A stretch of 64,000 nucleotides of DNA from Myxococcus stipitatus (GCF_037414475.1 NZ_CP147913.1:744001-808000), one strand, 5' to 3'. Counted from the stretch's first letter, positions 49,679-59,118 are shown. Translations and numbers: made by a program. The notes: generated by a model from the letters alone, not told the origin.

Positions 49679-50595
49679 GGCACGATGTCGGGCGGAGGTG
49701 GTTGTCTCGCGGCTTCGTCGCGGGACATGACGAGCACGCCCACGAGTGCGAGCCCGCCCCCGAGGACCTGCACCCAGTCGGGCGTCTCGCCCAGGAGGGG
49801 CACGGCCCACAGCGTGGAGAGGACGGGCTCGCCCAGTGATGCCACCGCGACGAAGGGCGCGGAGAGATGGCGCACGGAGGCATTGAGGAGGGAGTGGCCG
49901 AGCAACTGAGGGACCAGGGCCAGCCCCACCAGGACCCACCAGGTGCGCGGCGTGAAGCCCGTCAGAGGCGAGTCGATGAAGAGATGCGCGGCCATCAACG
50001 CCACGGCCGCGACGGCGTAGACGACACCGACGTAGGTGCCCAGCGACATGCTCTCTCGCACGCGGCGGCCGATGACGAAGTAGACGCCGGCCATGATGGC
50101 TCCGGCCACGGCAAGCAGGTCGCCCCAGAGCGCCGTGCCTCCGGCCGCGAAGTCCCTGGCACCGATGAGGACGCTGCCCGCGAGGCACAGGGCCAGGGCC
50201 ATCAAGCCACGAGGGCCCACGCGCTCGGAGAGCGCGACCCAAGCGAACAGCGTCACCCAGACAGGTTGGGTGGTGACCAACGCCACGGAGCTCGCGACGG
50301 TGGTGTACTGAAGCGACGCGATCCACGTCGCGAAATGCAGTGCCAGCGCGAGGCCCGACAGCACCAGCCAGCCCCACGTGCGCGCGGAGAAGGACGAAAG
50401 TTCCGCGCGGCCACGCACGAGCGTCAAGGCGAGTAGAGGCACCGCCGCCAACGTCAGGCGCCACGCGGAGATGGCCAGGGAGGGCGCCTCCGCGAAGCGG
50501 ATGAGCGGCGCGGCCCAGGACACGGCCACGACGCCCAGGACCAGGCCACCATAGACTCGCGTTCGCGAGGCATCCGCGCCAACAGAAGCGCTCAC
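49666..50595 (-). CDS. EamA/DMT-family transporter
   Basis: A 309-residue inner-membrane protein with ten hydrophobic segments arranged as two EamA repeats of five. Typical features are VSWAAPLIRFAEAPSLAISAWR at the start of the first repeat, LHFATWIASLQYTTVASS, and the mirrored WALPLLGETP-like end of the second (VLSTLWAVPLLGETP). The substrate (an amino acid or metabolite, exported) is not known. The GTG at 50595 overlaps the pcnB stop (GTGA), so it is co-translated with pcnB. Confidence 0.88.
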   Translation of the reverse strand: MSASVGADASRTRVYGGLVLGVVAVSWAAPLIRFAEAPSLAISAWRLTLAAVPLLALTLVRGRAELSSFSARTWGWLVLSGLALALHFATWIASLQYTTVASSVALVTTQPVWVTLFAWVALSERVGPRGLMALALCLAGSVLIGARDFAAGGTALWGDLLAVAGAIMAGVYFVIGRRVRESMSLGTYVGVVYAVAAVALMAAHLFIDSPLTGFTPRTWWVLVGLALVPQLLGHSLLNASVRHLSAPFVAVASLGEPVLSTLWAVPLLGETPDWVQVLGGGLALVGVLVMSRDEAARQPPPPDIVPAAD

Positions 50596-52307
50596 GCCTC
50601 GCCGGCACCCGGGCCGGAGGAACCCGCCGCGGCGGAACTCTCTCCGGAGGAACGACGGCGGCGACGACGACGGCGGCGCTTGCGCGGCCCACCCGGCTCG
50701 GCTCCATCACCCTCGGCGGCATCCGCGCGCGGAGGTGGTACCTCTCCAGCCTTCCACGCCTCGAGCTGCTCGCGATGCTCGCCCGTGGCCTCCACCGTCA
50801 TCTCGAACACGGTGAGGGCTTCACCAAACAACGGATGCCGACGGAACGCCGCGCTCTTGCGCCGACGCTCACCCGACAACGTGCGCTGCGCGAGGAGCAA
50901 CATGCGGCAGCGCTCGGCGATGCGGCGGGGCAAACGCGCCGTCTGTACGAAGCCCGCGAGCAACTCCTCCACCACCTGCGACACCGACGGACGGCCCCCC
51001 TCCTGCGGCTCGGCGGGCGGCGCCGAGTGGCTGATGGGCACCAGCAGCGCCGCGAGCAGGATGGCGTCGTCGAGCGGCTCTCCCGCCGCCACGCGCCGGT
51101 CCAGCGCTTGCGCGAAGGCGTAGAAGGTCTTCTCGCCCTCCTTGCCATGCTGCTTGAGGTACGCGTTCACCGGAGGCAGCAGCAGCTTGAGCGCATCCAG
51201 CGCGTCCAGCAGCTTGAGCGCCGGCGCGGACACGCCCCCGCGGATGAGCCGGAAGGTCTCCTCCAACAGCCGCGCCGGAGCGCAGCGCGGCAGGTCCTCC
51301 ACCGCGCCCTCCATCGCCGCGTACGTCCGCGACTCGATGTCCAGGTCCAGCTTCGCCGCGAAGCGCACCGCGCGCAGGATGCGCACCGGGTCCTCGCGCA
51401 TGCGCACCTCGGGGTCGCCGATGGTGCGGATGAACCGCTCATCCAGGTCTCGCCGCCCTCGGACGTAGTCGATGACGCGGCCTTCGCTCACGTCATAGAA
51501 CAGGCCGTTGATGGTGAAGTCCCGGCGGCGCGCGTCCTGCTGCGCCGTGCCGAACACGTTGTCGTGGGTGATGAGCAGGTCATCCCCCCCGTTGTCCCCC
51601 TCCTCCTCCTGCGCCGAGGGCGACGCCGCGTCCAGCTCCGTCGGATTCGCGCGGAAGGTGGAGACCTCGATGATCTTCCCACCCTTGAAGTACACGTGCG
51701 CCAGCCGGAAGCGCCGGCCAATCAGCCGGCAGTTGCGGAAGATGGCGCGCACCTCGCCCGGATGGGCGCTGGTGGCCACATCGAAGTCCTTGGGCTTGCG
51801 GCCAAGCAACAGGTCCCGCACGCACCCACCCACCAGGTACGCCTGGTGCCCGTGCTGGTGCAGCCGCAACACGACCTTCAACGCGTCCGGGTCCAGTTCG
51901 TCCGGGTCGATCTCCGCCGGCTCGCCCGTGGAGCGGACGTGCGGCGCGTGCAACTCCCGCTCGAAGGGCGTCGGCTCGGGCTCGGGCTCGAGCACCGTGG
52001 GCACCTGCTCCACCTCGTCCTCGGCCGCGTCCGCCGCGTCCTGAGCCTCGGCGGCGGCCAGCACCTCCGCCGCCACCAGGCCCGCCTCGTCGAACCCACC
52101 GTCGAGCGCGTCGACCTCATCGTCATCGTCGCCGTCATCGTCCCCCTCGTCCTCGGCGGGGCTTGCTCGCGCGCCAGCGGAGGACGGGGATTCAGGTGAG
52201 ACGGGGGACGGGGGAATCACTTCAGAAGGGGCTGATTCAGCGGCCACGGACTCGGGGGCACTCGCCTGTTCCGAGGGGGCTGCCGTCAGCTCCAGATTGG
52301 AAGACAT
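50592..52307 (-). CDS. pcnB: Poly(A) polymerase PcnB with acidic N-terminus and arginine-rich tail
   Basis: A class-II tRNA-nucleotidyltransferase-fold protein of about 571 residues. The N-terminal 120 residues are acidic and low-complexity (EDEGDDDGDDDDEVDALDGG). The catalytic head then begins: QAYLVGGCVRDLLLGRKPKDFDVATSA (quoted motif: VGGCVRDLLLG, then DFDV with the metal-binding Asp pair), RRRDFTINGLFYD, and MREDPVRILRAVRFAAKLD. After the helical body, the C-terminus is basic with a run of ten arginines (KRRRRRRRRRR). Motifs favour PcnB (poly(A) polymerase, RNA decay) over a CCA enzyme. The ATG at 52307 is chosen for its AGAGG site; in-frame starts up to 52451 are possible. Confidence 0.88.
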   Translation of the reverse strand: MSSNLELTAAPSEQASAPESVAAESAPSEVIPPSPVSPESPSSAGARASPAEDEGDDDGDDDDEVDALDGGFDEAGLVAAEVLAAAEAQDAADAAEDEVEQVPTVLEPEPEPTPFERELHAPHVRSTGEPAEIDPDELDPDALKVVLRLHQHGHQAYLVGGCVRDLLLGRKPKDFDVATSAHPGEVRAIFRNCRLIGRRFRLAHVYFKGGKIIEVSTFRANPTELDAASPSAQEEEGDNGGDDLLITHDNVFGTAQQDARRRDFTINGLFYDVSEGRVIDYVRGRRDLDERFIRTIGDPEVRMREDPVRILRAVRFAAKLDLDIESRTYAAMEGAVEDLPRCAPARLLEETFRLIRGGVSAPALKLLDALDALKLLLPPVNAYLKQHGKEGEKTFYAFAQALDRRVAAGEPLDDAILLAALLVPISHSAPPAEPQEGGRPSVSQVVEELLAGFVQTARLPRRIAERCRMLLLAQRTLSGERRRKSAAFRRHPLFGEALTVFEMTVEATGEHREQLEAWKAGEVPPPRADAAEGDGAEPGGPRKRRRRRRRRRSSGESSAAAGSSGPGAGEA

Positions 52308-52451
52308 GGAAGAAACCTCTTGGTCACCGCGCTCGGAGCCCATTGCCGCCTCGAACGAGGCACCCTCGCGCGCGTCAATTTCGGGCGCAGGTGGCAGCGG
52401 ACCGCCGGCAGGCGGCGTTTCAGTCAAAACTCGCGTCATCACCGTGGACAC

Positions 52452-52824
52452 CCCAAACGGGGTGCTTCAGGGGCAGCCGTCTATAGCGCATCCGCCCTGG
52501 CGGGGAGTAGCGCACTTTCTGCGGGTCCACCGGACAGGTGGAGCGCTTCCACCCCACCCAGCCCTGGCCCCACCCGAAAGAGCTTGTCCGTGCGTTCAAG
52601 GAAGCGTCGAAAGGCATCCTGTTCCAGCTCGCTCCAGGGCAGTGAAAAAGAGTCCGCCACGAGTATCAACCCATGGCCCGAGGCCGGCGGAGCGGCTTCC
52701 GCCCCACCCCAAGACTCTGTTCCGTATCAACACTCAAGGCTCGTGAAACGTTCTGGAGACGTCCCAATCAGCGTGCCAGAGGCCCCTCGGACGGCGGCCC
52801 ACCAGGCTCACCCCACCCTCCCCG
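52452..52824. other. Gap upstream of pcnB without a confirmed gene
   Basis: This 373-base gap between pcnB and the App1-like gene holds no recognised gene or RNA. A small minus-strand frame (52481-52669) is listed separately at low confidence. The rest carries nothing recognisable beyond possible promoters for pcnB. Confidence 0.4.
52481..52669 (-). CDS. Possible small protein upstream of pcnB
   Basis: A 62-codon frame, ATG 52669, beginning ILVADSFSLPWSELEQDAF and ending in Ala/Leu-rich sequence. The first 30 residues look protein-like (mixed hydrophobic and acidic helix), the remainder less so. No homology was recognised. It may be a real small gene or chance. Confidence 0.2.
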   Translation of the reverse strand: MILVADSFSLPWSELEQDAFRRFLERTDKLFRVGPGLGGVEALHLSGGPAESALLPARADAL

Positions 52825-53868
52825 CTAGGTAGGCGGCTTGCCACGGCCCTTGTGGTTGCGAGGCAGGGCATGGTGGATGAGCGACACATAGTCCACCGCC
52901 TGCACGGGCGGAGGCGGGGGCGGCGTGCCCAGCGCGGCGAGCCGCTTGCTGAACGCGGAGAGGATGTCCGGCATCGGACGCATCGCCGCGAGCAACTTGT
53001 TGGGCCCTTCCAAGGCCTGCGACAGCGCCACGGCCGCCTGCTGCAGCGGCAGGCCCCGGCGCAGCAGGTCCTGGAACGAGTTGGAGAGGGTGATGATGTT
53101 GTGCCCCGCCGTCTGCACCATCTCCACCGCGATTTTCAGCACCTGCGGCGCCGACAGGTGCCCGTCCGCCAGCAGCACCAGGGCCGCCTGGAAGTAGTTG
53201 AAGATGGGCACCACCCGAGGCCCATACGGCGTGAAGTGCGCCGGCGGCGTCAGCTTGTCCAGGTGGATGAAGATGCGGCGCACCGGGTCCGAGACGGGAA
53301 TCTGCTTCCACGCCGCGCGCACGCGCTCCGCGTCGTCCGGATAGACGCCGCCCGCCTCCAGCACCTGGGACAACACGCGCTCGTCCACGCGGCCGGCAAT
53401 CAGGTCCGCGAAGAGCGAGTAGATGAACGCGTCCGCCTCCGCGTCGTCGCCGAAGAGGACTTCCTCCGCCTCGGCCGGGGCCTTCACCCGGCTCTCGAGG
53501 ATGGCGGGCAGCTTGTAGCCCACCTGCCCGCGCAGCGCCCGGAAGCGCCCGCGCAGGAGGTTGCCCACGTTGTCCTTGAGGACGAACTCGTCCCACCGGA
53601 CGCCATCGAGCTTGAGCTTCTCCTCCAGCACGGCGCGCATCTGCTTGGGGCTGCCGGAGACGATGCACAGCCGCGAGTCGCCGTTCTCCGACAGCTCGCG
53701 GATGAGCGCGCTCGCGCCCGGCACGGCGACCTTCTCGTGCGCCTTCTGGAACGCCGTGCGCAGCAGGTCGCGCAGCGAATCGAAGTCCGTCTGGAGGTAC
53801 GTCTTGTCCAGGTCCCAGCGGTAGATGCGCCGCGGCGGCCGCGGGTCGATACGGTCCGGCAGGCTCAC
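52825..53868 (-). CDS. HAD-fold App1-like protein
   Basis: A 347-residue protein with HAD motifs arranged as in App1/phosphatidate phosphatases of the DUF2183 type: YRWDLDKTYLQT with Asp19, Asp21 and Thr23 (motif I), LCIVSGSPKQ (motif II), KDNVGNLLRG with the motif III lysine region, and VLFGDDAEADAFIYS (motif IV). These are present in an active order, so phosphatase activity is likely. The C-terminal 150 residues are helical, with a Pro-rich stretch (TPPPPPPVQ) near the end. It overlaps plsX by four bases (GTGA), so it may be translated with plsX. The substrate is unknown; a link to phospholipid metabolism would fit both the family and plsX. Confidence 0.72.
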   Translation of the reverse strand: MSLPDRIDPRPPRRIYRWDLDKTYLQTDFDSLRDLLRTAFQKAHEKVAVPGASALIRELSENGDSRLCIVSGSPKQMRAVLEEKLKLDGVRWDEFVLKDNVGNLLRGRFRALRGQVGYKLPAILESRVKAPAEAEEVLFGDDAEADAFIYSLFADLIAGRVDERVLSQVLEAGGVYPDDAERVRAAWKQIPVSDPVRRIFIHLDKLTPPAHFTPYGPRVVPIFNYFQAALVLLADGHLSAPQVLKIAVEMVQTAGHNIITLSNSFQDLLRRGLPLQQAAVALSQALEGPNKLLAAMRPMPDILSAFSKRLAALGTPPPPPPVQAVDYVSLIHHALPRNHKGRGKPPT

Positions 53869-54911
53869 TTCAGGAGACCTTCCCGGATGGAGTTCCCCAG
53901 GTTGTTCGCCACCACCTTGGCGGCCACCTTGCCCGCGTTGGCGATGGCGCGCGCCTTCGAGCGCCCATGCGCCTTGATGAAGATGCGGTCAAACCCGAGG
54001 ATGGGCGCGCCGCCGTACTGGTTCCAGTCGGTGATGTCCTTGATGCGCTGAATCCCGCTGGACAGCATGGCCAGGCCCGCGCGCCACCGCAGGCTCTCCT
54101 TGTAGGCGTACTGGGCCAGCTCCACCACCGTCTCGTGCACGCCCTCCAGCATCTTCAGGCACACGTTGCCCACGAAGCCGTCCGTGACGATGACGTCCGC
54201 GGTGCCCTTGGGGATGTCGATGCCCTCCACGTTGCCGATGAAGTTGATGTCCGTCATCGCCGACAGGCGCGCGTGCGCCTCCACCACCCGGGGCGGGCCC
54301 TTCTGGGGCTCGACACCGTTCGACAGGAGCGCCACCTTGGGCCGCTCGTTGCGGGAGATGATGCGCGCGTACTGCGAGCCCATCACCGCGAACGTCACCA
54401 GGTCGTCCGCGGTGGCCTCCACCGTCGCGCCCACGTCGAGGATGAGGGAGAAGGGGTCTTCCTTCGCGCCGCGCACCGAGCGCGTCGGGTACACCGTGGC
54501 CAGCGCCGCGCGCCGCACCCCGGGGATGAGCTGGAAGTGCCGTGCGCACGCCAGCACCCCCGCGCCCGTGTTGCCCGCGGAGACCAGCGCCTGGGCCTCG
54601 CCCTCGGCCACCAGCCGGGCGGCCACCGCCACCGACGCGTGAGGCTTGCGGGCCAGCGCCTCGCCGGGCTTCTCGTCCATGCCCACGAAGTCCGCCGCGT
54701 GCTGCACGGAGATGCGCTCGCCGTTGTGCTTCACCTCCGCGAGCGCGTTGTCGATGAGCGTACGGTCCCCGACCAGCAACGCATGGATGTTCGGCGAGTC
54801 CAGGGAGAGCTGCGCGGCGCCGCGCACCACCTCCGCCGGCCCATGGTCCGTCCCCATCACGTCGAAGGCAATCGTCACGGGCTGCGGCTGCTTGACCACC
54901 ATGGCCTCCAT
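53865..54911 (-). CDS. plsX: Phosphate acyltransferase PlsX
   Basis: A 348-residue PlsX, which converts acyl-ACP to acyl-phosphate for phospholipid synthesis. Motifs: IAFDVMGTDHGPAEVV at the start (usually DAMGGD; here MGTDHG), QALVSAGNTGA, LDVGATVEA, VALLSNG, GNVEGIDI, VIVTDGFVGNVCLKMLEG and NQYGGAPILG. ATG 54911 is preferred; an ATG at 54902 is possible. The MFS transporter gene ends just before it. Its usual partner fabH is not next to it. The family assignment is firm; the altered GGD to GTD near the start is unusual but the acyl-phosphate residues are not in that block. Confidence 0.92.
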   Translation of the reverse strand: MEAMVVKQPQPVTIAFDVMGTDHGPAEVVRGAAQLSLDSPNIHALLVGDRTLIDNALAEVKHNGERISVQHAADFVGMDEKPGEALARKPHASVAVAARLVAEGEAQALVSAGNTGAGVLACARHFQLIPGVRRAALATVYPTRSVRGAKEDPFSLILDVGATVEATADDLVTFAVMGSQYARIISRNERPKVALLSNGVEPQKGPPRVVEAHARLSAMTDINFIGNVEGIDIPKGTADVIVTDGFVGNVCLKMLEGVHETVVELAQYAYKESLRWRAGLAMLSSGIQRIKDITDWNQYGGAPILGFDRIFIKAHGRSKARAIANAGKVAAKVVANNLGNSIREGLLK

Positions 54912-54912
54912 C

Positions 54913-56190
54913 TTACGACCTTTGTCCGGCCCTCGCGCCTGCCATTCTCGCCTGAGTGGCGAGGGTTGCCGCCAGAACCGTCCCCAGAATCAGCATTCCC
55001 GCCGCCGTCCCATAGGGCGCCGCCGGGCCCAAGCGGGTGAAGAGCCACCCGCCCAACGCCGGGCCTACAATCCGGCCCAGGGAGCCCGCCGCCTGGAAGC
55101 CCCCCAGCGCCGCCCCCAACCGCTCCGGCGGAGCATGCAAGGAGACCAGCGCGGACATGCAGGGGTTCGTCAACGCCGAGCCCACCGCCAACAGCCCCAT
55201 GACGGGAAACAACCACCCGTAGGTCGGCGCCACCGGCAGGAGGGCCAGGCCCACCGCCGTCACGCCGAACCCCGCCATGGCCACCTGTGCCTCGCGCCCC
55301 GTCCCGCCGCCCTCTCCTCCCACCAGCCGGCGCACCAGCCCACCCTGCACCAGCGCGCTGAGCACGCCCACCATCGCGAACAGCCAGCCCGCCCGCAGGC
55401 TTGCCTCGCGCAGCACCGCCGCGTCCGCCACCACCGGGTGCAGGAACAGGCCCCCCGAGAGCGGCACCGGCCCGGAGGAGAGAAAACGCGTGAGGAGGTA
55501 CACGGAGAACGTCCCCTCCATCTGCGCGAAGGCGGTGGTGAACAGCAGCATCAACACCAGGCACTTCGCCACGACGGGAAGGCGCAGCGCCTGGGCGGCG
55601 CTCTTCAGGGTGCGCGCATGGACCTCGGGGCCACCGGGCGCCCGGGACTCCGGCAGGAACAGGTACGTGCAGACCAGGTTGACGGCCACCAGGCCCGCCG
55701 CGAAGAGGCCGATGGCGAGGTTGCCGCCCCACGCGCCCAGCAATCCCCCGAGCGCCGGCCCCAACACGAAGCCGATACCGAAGGCCGCGCCGATGACGCC
55801 CATGCCCCGGGCCCGCTCCTCCGGACGGGTGATGTCCGCGACGACGGCCTGCGCGGTGGCGATATTGCCGCCGGATATCCCGTCGATGACCCGCGAGAGG
55901 AACAAGAGCGGCAGCGAGTGCGCTCCGGCGAACAGGAGGTAGCCCAGGAGCGAGCCCACCTGGCTCACCAGCAGCACGGGCCTGCGGCCGAACCTGTCCG
56001 ACAGCCGGCCCAGCACCGGCGCCGCCACCAGCTGCATCAACGAATAGACGGAGATGAGCAGCCCCACCGTGAATGGCGAGGCACCAAACTTCACTCCGTA
56101 CACGCCCAACTGCGGAATCAAGATGCCGAACCCGATGAGGTCCAGCGACACGATTCCGAAGACGACGCGCAGTGACGCCGTCCGGCTCAC
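54913..56190 (-). CDS. MFS transporter (TetA-like)
   Basis: A 425-residue major-facilitator transporter with twelve hydrophobic segments. It begins with LRVVFGIVSLDLIGFGILIP, has the motif A loop GRLSDRFGRRPVLL between helices 2 and 3 (about 61-74), SRVIDGISGGNIATAQAVVADI (DGISGGN, motif B/C-like region), and a second half with the related VRRLVGGEGGG loop. The TetA-like pattern (DLxGFG near the start, GRLSDRFGRRPVL) points to a drug/H+ antiporter, but the substrate is not known. It starts with GTG at 56190 and is probably separate from the glt genes, which end in a terminator. Confidence 0.88.
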   Translation of the reverse strand: MSRTASLRVVFGIVSLDLIGFGILIPQLGVYGVKFGASPFTVGLLISVYSLMQLVAAPVLGRLSDRFGRRPVLLVSQVGSLLGYLLFAGAHSLPLLFLSRVIDGISGGNIATAQAVVADITRPEERARGMGVIGAAFGIGFVLGPALGGLLGAWGGNLAIGLFAAGLVAVNLVCTYLFLPESRAPGGPEVHARTLKSAAQALRLPVVAKCLVLMLLFTTAFAQMEGTFSVYLLTRFLSSGPVPLSGGLFLHPVVADAAVLREASLRAGWLFAMVGVLSALVQGGLVRRLVGGEGGGTGREAQVAMAGFGVTAVGLALLPVAPTYGWLFPVMGLLAVGSALTNPCMSALVSLHAPPERLGAALGGFQAAGSLGRIVGPALGGWLFTRLGPAAPYGTAAGMLILGTVLAATLATQARMAGARAGQRS

Positions 56191-56214
56191 CCGTGTCTCC
56201 CTTGACCGGCCATG

Positions 56215-56253
56215 AAAAAACCGCCGGAGCGCGAAAGATAGCGCTCCGGCGGT
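56215..56253 (-). terminator. Intrinsic terminator of the gltA-gltB-gltC operon
   Basis: On the minus strand, a perfect stem of 12-13 base pairs (complement of 56241-56253 with 56220-56232, core CCGCCGGAGCGC and GCGCTCCGGCGG, 8-base loop) is followed by a T6 run (complement of A at 56215-56220). This lies 47 bases after the gltC stop. It is the clearest Rho-independent terminator in the window. Confidence 0.88.
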
Positions 56254-56299
56254 GGGAATGGCGCGGCAAGTCCGCGCCCCGCGACGATTTGACGCGTGG

Positions 56300-58348
56300 C
56301 TACAGCGCTTCCGCGGACTGGACGTTCCGGTTGGCCGTGTCGCGCTCGATGCAACCCTTGGTCAGCGTGTACTGGTACGTGCCCAACTCGTCACGCCAGT
56401 ACTCGCCCTCGTACGGCCAGTAGAGCTGGTCGTCCGACACCGCCACGGAGAACTTGTACCGCTTGACGATGGCCGTGCGGCCGCCCGCCTTGAGCTGCTC
56501 CTCGAGGAACTCCTTCTCCTTCGTGGTGGTCTCGAACTTGATGCGCAGGCCGTTGGCGAGCAGCTGCTTGAGCGCGACCAGCTCCGTCTCCAGCTTGCCC
56601 TTGGCCATGATGCCCGCCTTGGAGATGAGACCGGTGCGGTGGACCTTCAGCTCCTCCAACAGCTGCTTGGACAGCTCGGAGTACTTGAAGGTGTCGCCGC
56701 GGCTGGCGAAGGCGTCCATCTCCCCTTCCAGCTCGAGGATGGAGTCGTTCGTCTTGCGCAGGTCCTGGTCCGTCAAGGCCAGGCGCAGGATGCGCTCCAG
56801 GATGAGGTCCGTCTCGTTCTTCTCCAGCCCCTCCTTGTTCTTCTTCTGCACGTCCGCGAGCACCGAGTAGTACTCGCCCGCCTCCATGCCCTTCTTCACC
56901 AGCGACTCGAGCTGGTCATGCACCGGCAGGTACGTGCGCTCGAAGTCCTGGAGGATGATGTTGCTCTCCCGGTAGCGGCAGTTCTCGTAATAGATGACCG
57001 CCTTGAGGATGAGCGCCTCCGGGAAGTACTCCTCGCGGAAGAACGGCGACGAGAGCGTGATGAGGTTGCCCAGCGCCTGCTCGTACTGGCCCACGCGGTA
57101 GTTGGCCCAGCTCGCCTCGAAGAGCGACTCCAGCCACTGCGTGTTCCCGCGCTCCACCTTGCCCAGGTAGAAGAGCGCGTAGCGGTTCTGCTGCATGCCG
57201 TAGTGCGTCCGGGCCAGCTGCATGAACGCCAGCTCGCGCAGGGACTTGTCCGCCTTGGCCTGGTCGGCGGACTTGCCCGCCATCGGACGGGTGAGGCGCA
57301 CCACTTCCTTCATCGCGTCCACGGACGCCAGCATCTCCCCGTTGCCGCGCTTGGCCGCCGCGTCCTTCTGACGGCTGCCGTTGCGGAACGACGCCAGACC
57401 GTCCAGGTACCGCGCGCGCGGATAGAACAGGTCCGTCTTGGGAATCATCAGCGTCAGGCGCTTCACCTCGTTGAAGCTCTTGTCCGCGTCCGCGTTCTGC
57501 CCCACCTGGTCCAACGCGCGGCCTCGCACGAAGTGGTAGCGCGCCAGCAGGTAGCGGAACTCGTTGCGGTACTTCTCCGGGAACTCCTGGTTCGCGTGCC
57601 GGGCAATCTCGTCGAGGATGACGGTCTCGTTCTTCGTCTTGCGGCTGATGAAGAACAGCCACTCCAGGCTCGTCTTGAAGAACTTGGTGGAGGGCCCCAG
57701 CGCCAGCAGCTTGGAGAACTCACCCAGCGACGAGTGGTACATGCCCATGCGGTAGAGCGACTTGGCCAGCACGTAGCGCGCCTCGGTGTGCAGGCCCGCG
57801 AGCTTCGGGTCCGCCAGCAGCTCGTGCGACGCCATGGCGGCCTTCTCGTACTCGTCGTTCTTGAAGAGGCTGACGGCGATGTCCAGCCGCTGACGGTCCG
57901 CCGTCTTGCCGGACACATCCACCGCGTCGAAGGACATGGTGGGCGCGGGGGCCTTGGGGGCCTCCTGCGTCAGGTCCAGCCCGAACCCGCCGCTGCTCGG
58001 CGCGGGAGCCGGCGGCTGCGCGGGCGTGGGAGCGGGCGGCGTCGGCGTGGACGTGGCCGCGGCGGGAGACGCCGGGGTCGCGGTCGAGGCCGGAGCCACG
58101 GGAGTGGGGGCGGAGGCCTCCTCGGCGGTCTCCTCCGGCTCCGCGGCGGGCGCCTTGCCCTTCGCGTTGCGCGTCGACTTCTTCTTCGACTTGGAGGACT
58201 TGGCCGACGAGGCGCCCTTCTTCTTCTTCTTGGACTTGGACTGACCACCCAGGTCCAGTCCTTCGAAGTTCTGGGCGAAGGAAGGAGCCGACCACGCGAG
58301 CGCGAGCCCGAGGACGGCGAGACGGATGAGCCTGAAGGAGCGCATCAT
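56300..58348 (-). CDS. gltC: GltC-like periplasmic TPR protein of adventurous gliding motility
   Basis: A 682-residue protein from ATG 58348 (58345 is a second ATG). A signal peptide ends in SAPSFAQ. Residues of about 30-140 are a basic then Pro/Ala/Thr-rich linker (KSKKKKKG ...). From about 150 a helical TPR-like array extends (LDIAVSLFKNDEYEKAAMAS, YVLAKSLYRMGMYHSSLGEF, FMQLARTHYGMQQNRYALFY), then a coiled-coil-like stretch (KELEGE...). The last residues are VSVAVSDDQLYWPYEGEYW. It follows two OM barrel genes with 4-base overlaps. This is the architecture and order of M. xanthus gltA-gltB-gltC, which form the outer-membrane gliding complex. The call rests on context and architecture. Confidence 0.72.
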   Translation of the reverse strand: MMRSFRLIRLAVLGLALAWSAPSFAQNFEGLDLGGQSKSKKKKKGASSAKSSKSKKKSTRNAKGKAPAAEPEETAEEASAPTPVAPASTATPASPAAATSTPTPPAPTPAQPPAPAPSSGGFGLDLTQEAPKAPAPTMSFDAVDVSGKTADRQRLDIAVSLFKNDEYEKAAMASHELLADPKLAGLHTEARYVLAKSLYRMGMYHSSLGEFSKLLALGPSTKFFKTSLEWLFFISRKTKNETVILDEIARHANQEFPEKYRNEFRYLLARYHFVRGRALDQVGQNADADKSFNEVKRLTLMIPKTDLFYPRARYLDGLASFRNGSRQKDAAAKRGNGEMLASVDAMKEVVRLTRPMAGKSADQAKADKSLRELAFMQLARTHYGMQQNRYALFYLGKVERGNTQWLESLFEASWANYRVGQYEQALGNLITLSSPFFREEYFPEALILKAVIYYENCRYRESNIILQDFERTYLPVHDQLESLVKKGMEAGEYYSVLADVQKKNKEGLEKNETDLILERILRLALTDQDLRKTNDSILELEGEMDAFASRGDTFKYSELSKQLLEELKVHRTGLISKAGIMAKGKLETELVALKQLLANGLRIKFETTTKEKEFLEEQLKAGGRTAIVKRYKFSVAVSDDQLYWPYEGEYWRDELGTYQYTLTKGCIERDTANRNVQSAEAL

Positions 58349-59118
58349 GACTCGGGGTTGGACGAGGGGAAGAAGAAGGACACGCCCAGCTCGAACAACA
58401 GCTGGTTGCGCAGGAAGTTTTCGTTGCGGCCCTTCTCCACGTAGATGAGGTCCCGCACCTCCGTGCGCAGCGTCACCCACCGGTTGAAGAAGAAGCGCAT
58501 GCCCACGCCCACGTTGCCGCCCGGCGTGAGGTAGTTCTTCGCCAGCTTCTGGGTCGCGTCATCCAGGTCCGGCCCCCGGTACTGGACGGCCGAAGCCCCC
58601 ACGACGCCGTACAGGTCGAAGTGGACGAACGTCTCCGCCAGCAGCGACAGCTTGCCGTAGATGGGCGCCCACTGGACGTCCACGCCACCCATCATCTTGA
58701 TCTGCCCGGGCGCGTTCCCGTCCAACTCCGCCAGCTTGGGTGAGGCGCACCCGCGCGTGGAGTCGTCCGAGAACTCGCAGATCTGCGCCGCGCCGGACAC
58801 CGCGTTGAGCGCGTAGCCCGCCCGCAGGCTCACACCCACCGTCTCCACGGGGTGGTAGGTGAGCGTGCCGCCGAAGATGTACTTGGTGAAGAACGCGTCG
58901 CGCAGCGACAGCGTCGCCGAGGGGCTGAACTCGAAGCGGCCCTTCTTGAGGAACACGTGGCCCGACACGGGGCGCACGCGATCACGCAAGGGGCCCATCC
59001 GGTCCTTGTCCACCTCGGACACGTCGCCGGCCTCCTCCTCCTCGGAGGTGGACTGCGCATGCGAGAGCACCGGCGCCACGAGACACAGGGCGAGCAGCCA
59101 ACGATAGAGCGACTTCAT
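58345..59118 (-). CDS. gltB: GltB-like outer-membrane beta-barrel of the gliding complex
   Basis: A 257-residue outer-membrane barrel from ATG 59118. A signal peptide (YRWLLALCLVAPVLSHA) is followed by an acidic linker (STSEEEEAGDVSEV), the marker RVRPVSGHVFLKKGRFEFSPS (RDRV, then KKGRFE), and barrel strands with alternating residues to an aromatic end (LGVSFFFPSSNPES). The same KKGRFE(L/F)SP phrase occurs in the next gene, so the two are homologous. The stop overlaps the gltC start. Predicted role: pore-like barrel that binds GltA and GltC in the gliding motor's outer-membrane platform. As for gltC, the name rests on gene order and on homology between the pair. Confidence 0.75.
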   Translation of the reverse strand: MKSLYRWLLALCLVAPVLSHAQSTSEEEEAGDVSEVDKDRMGPLRDRVRPVSGHVFLKKGRFEFSPSATLSLRDAFFTKYIFGGTLTYHPVETVGVSLRAGYALNAVSGAAQICEFSDDSTRGCASPKLAELDGNAPGQIKMMGGVDVQWAPIYGKLSLLAETFVHFDLYGVVGASAVQYRGPDLDDATQKLAKNYLTPGGNVGVGMRFFFNRWVTLRTEVRDLIYVEKGRNENFLRNQLLFELGVSFFFPSSNPES

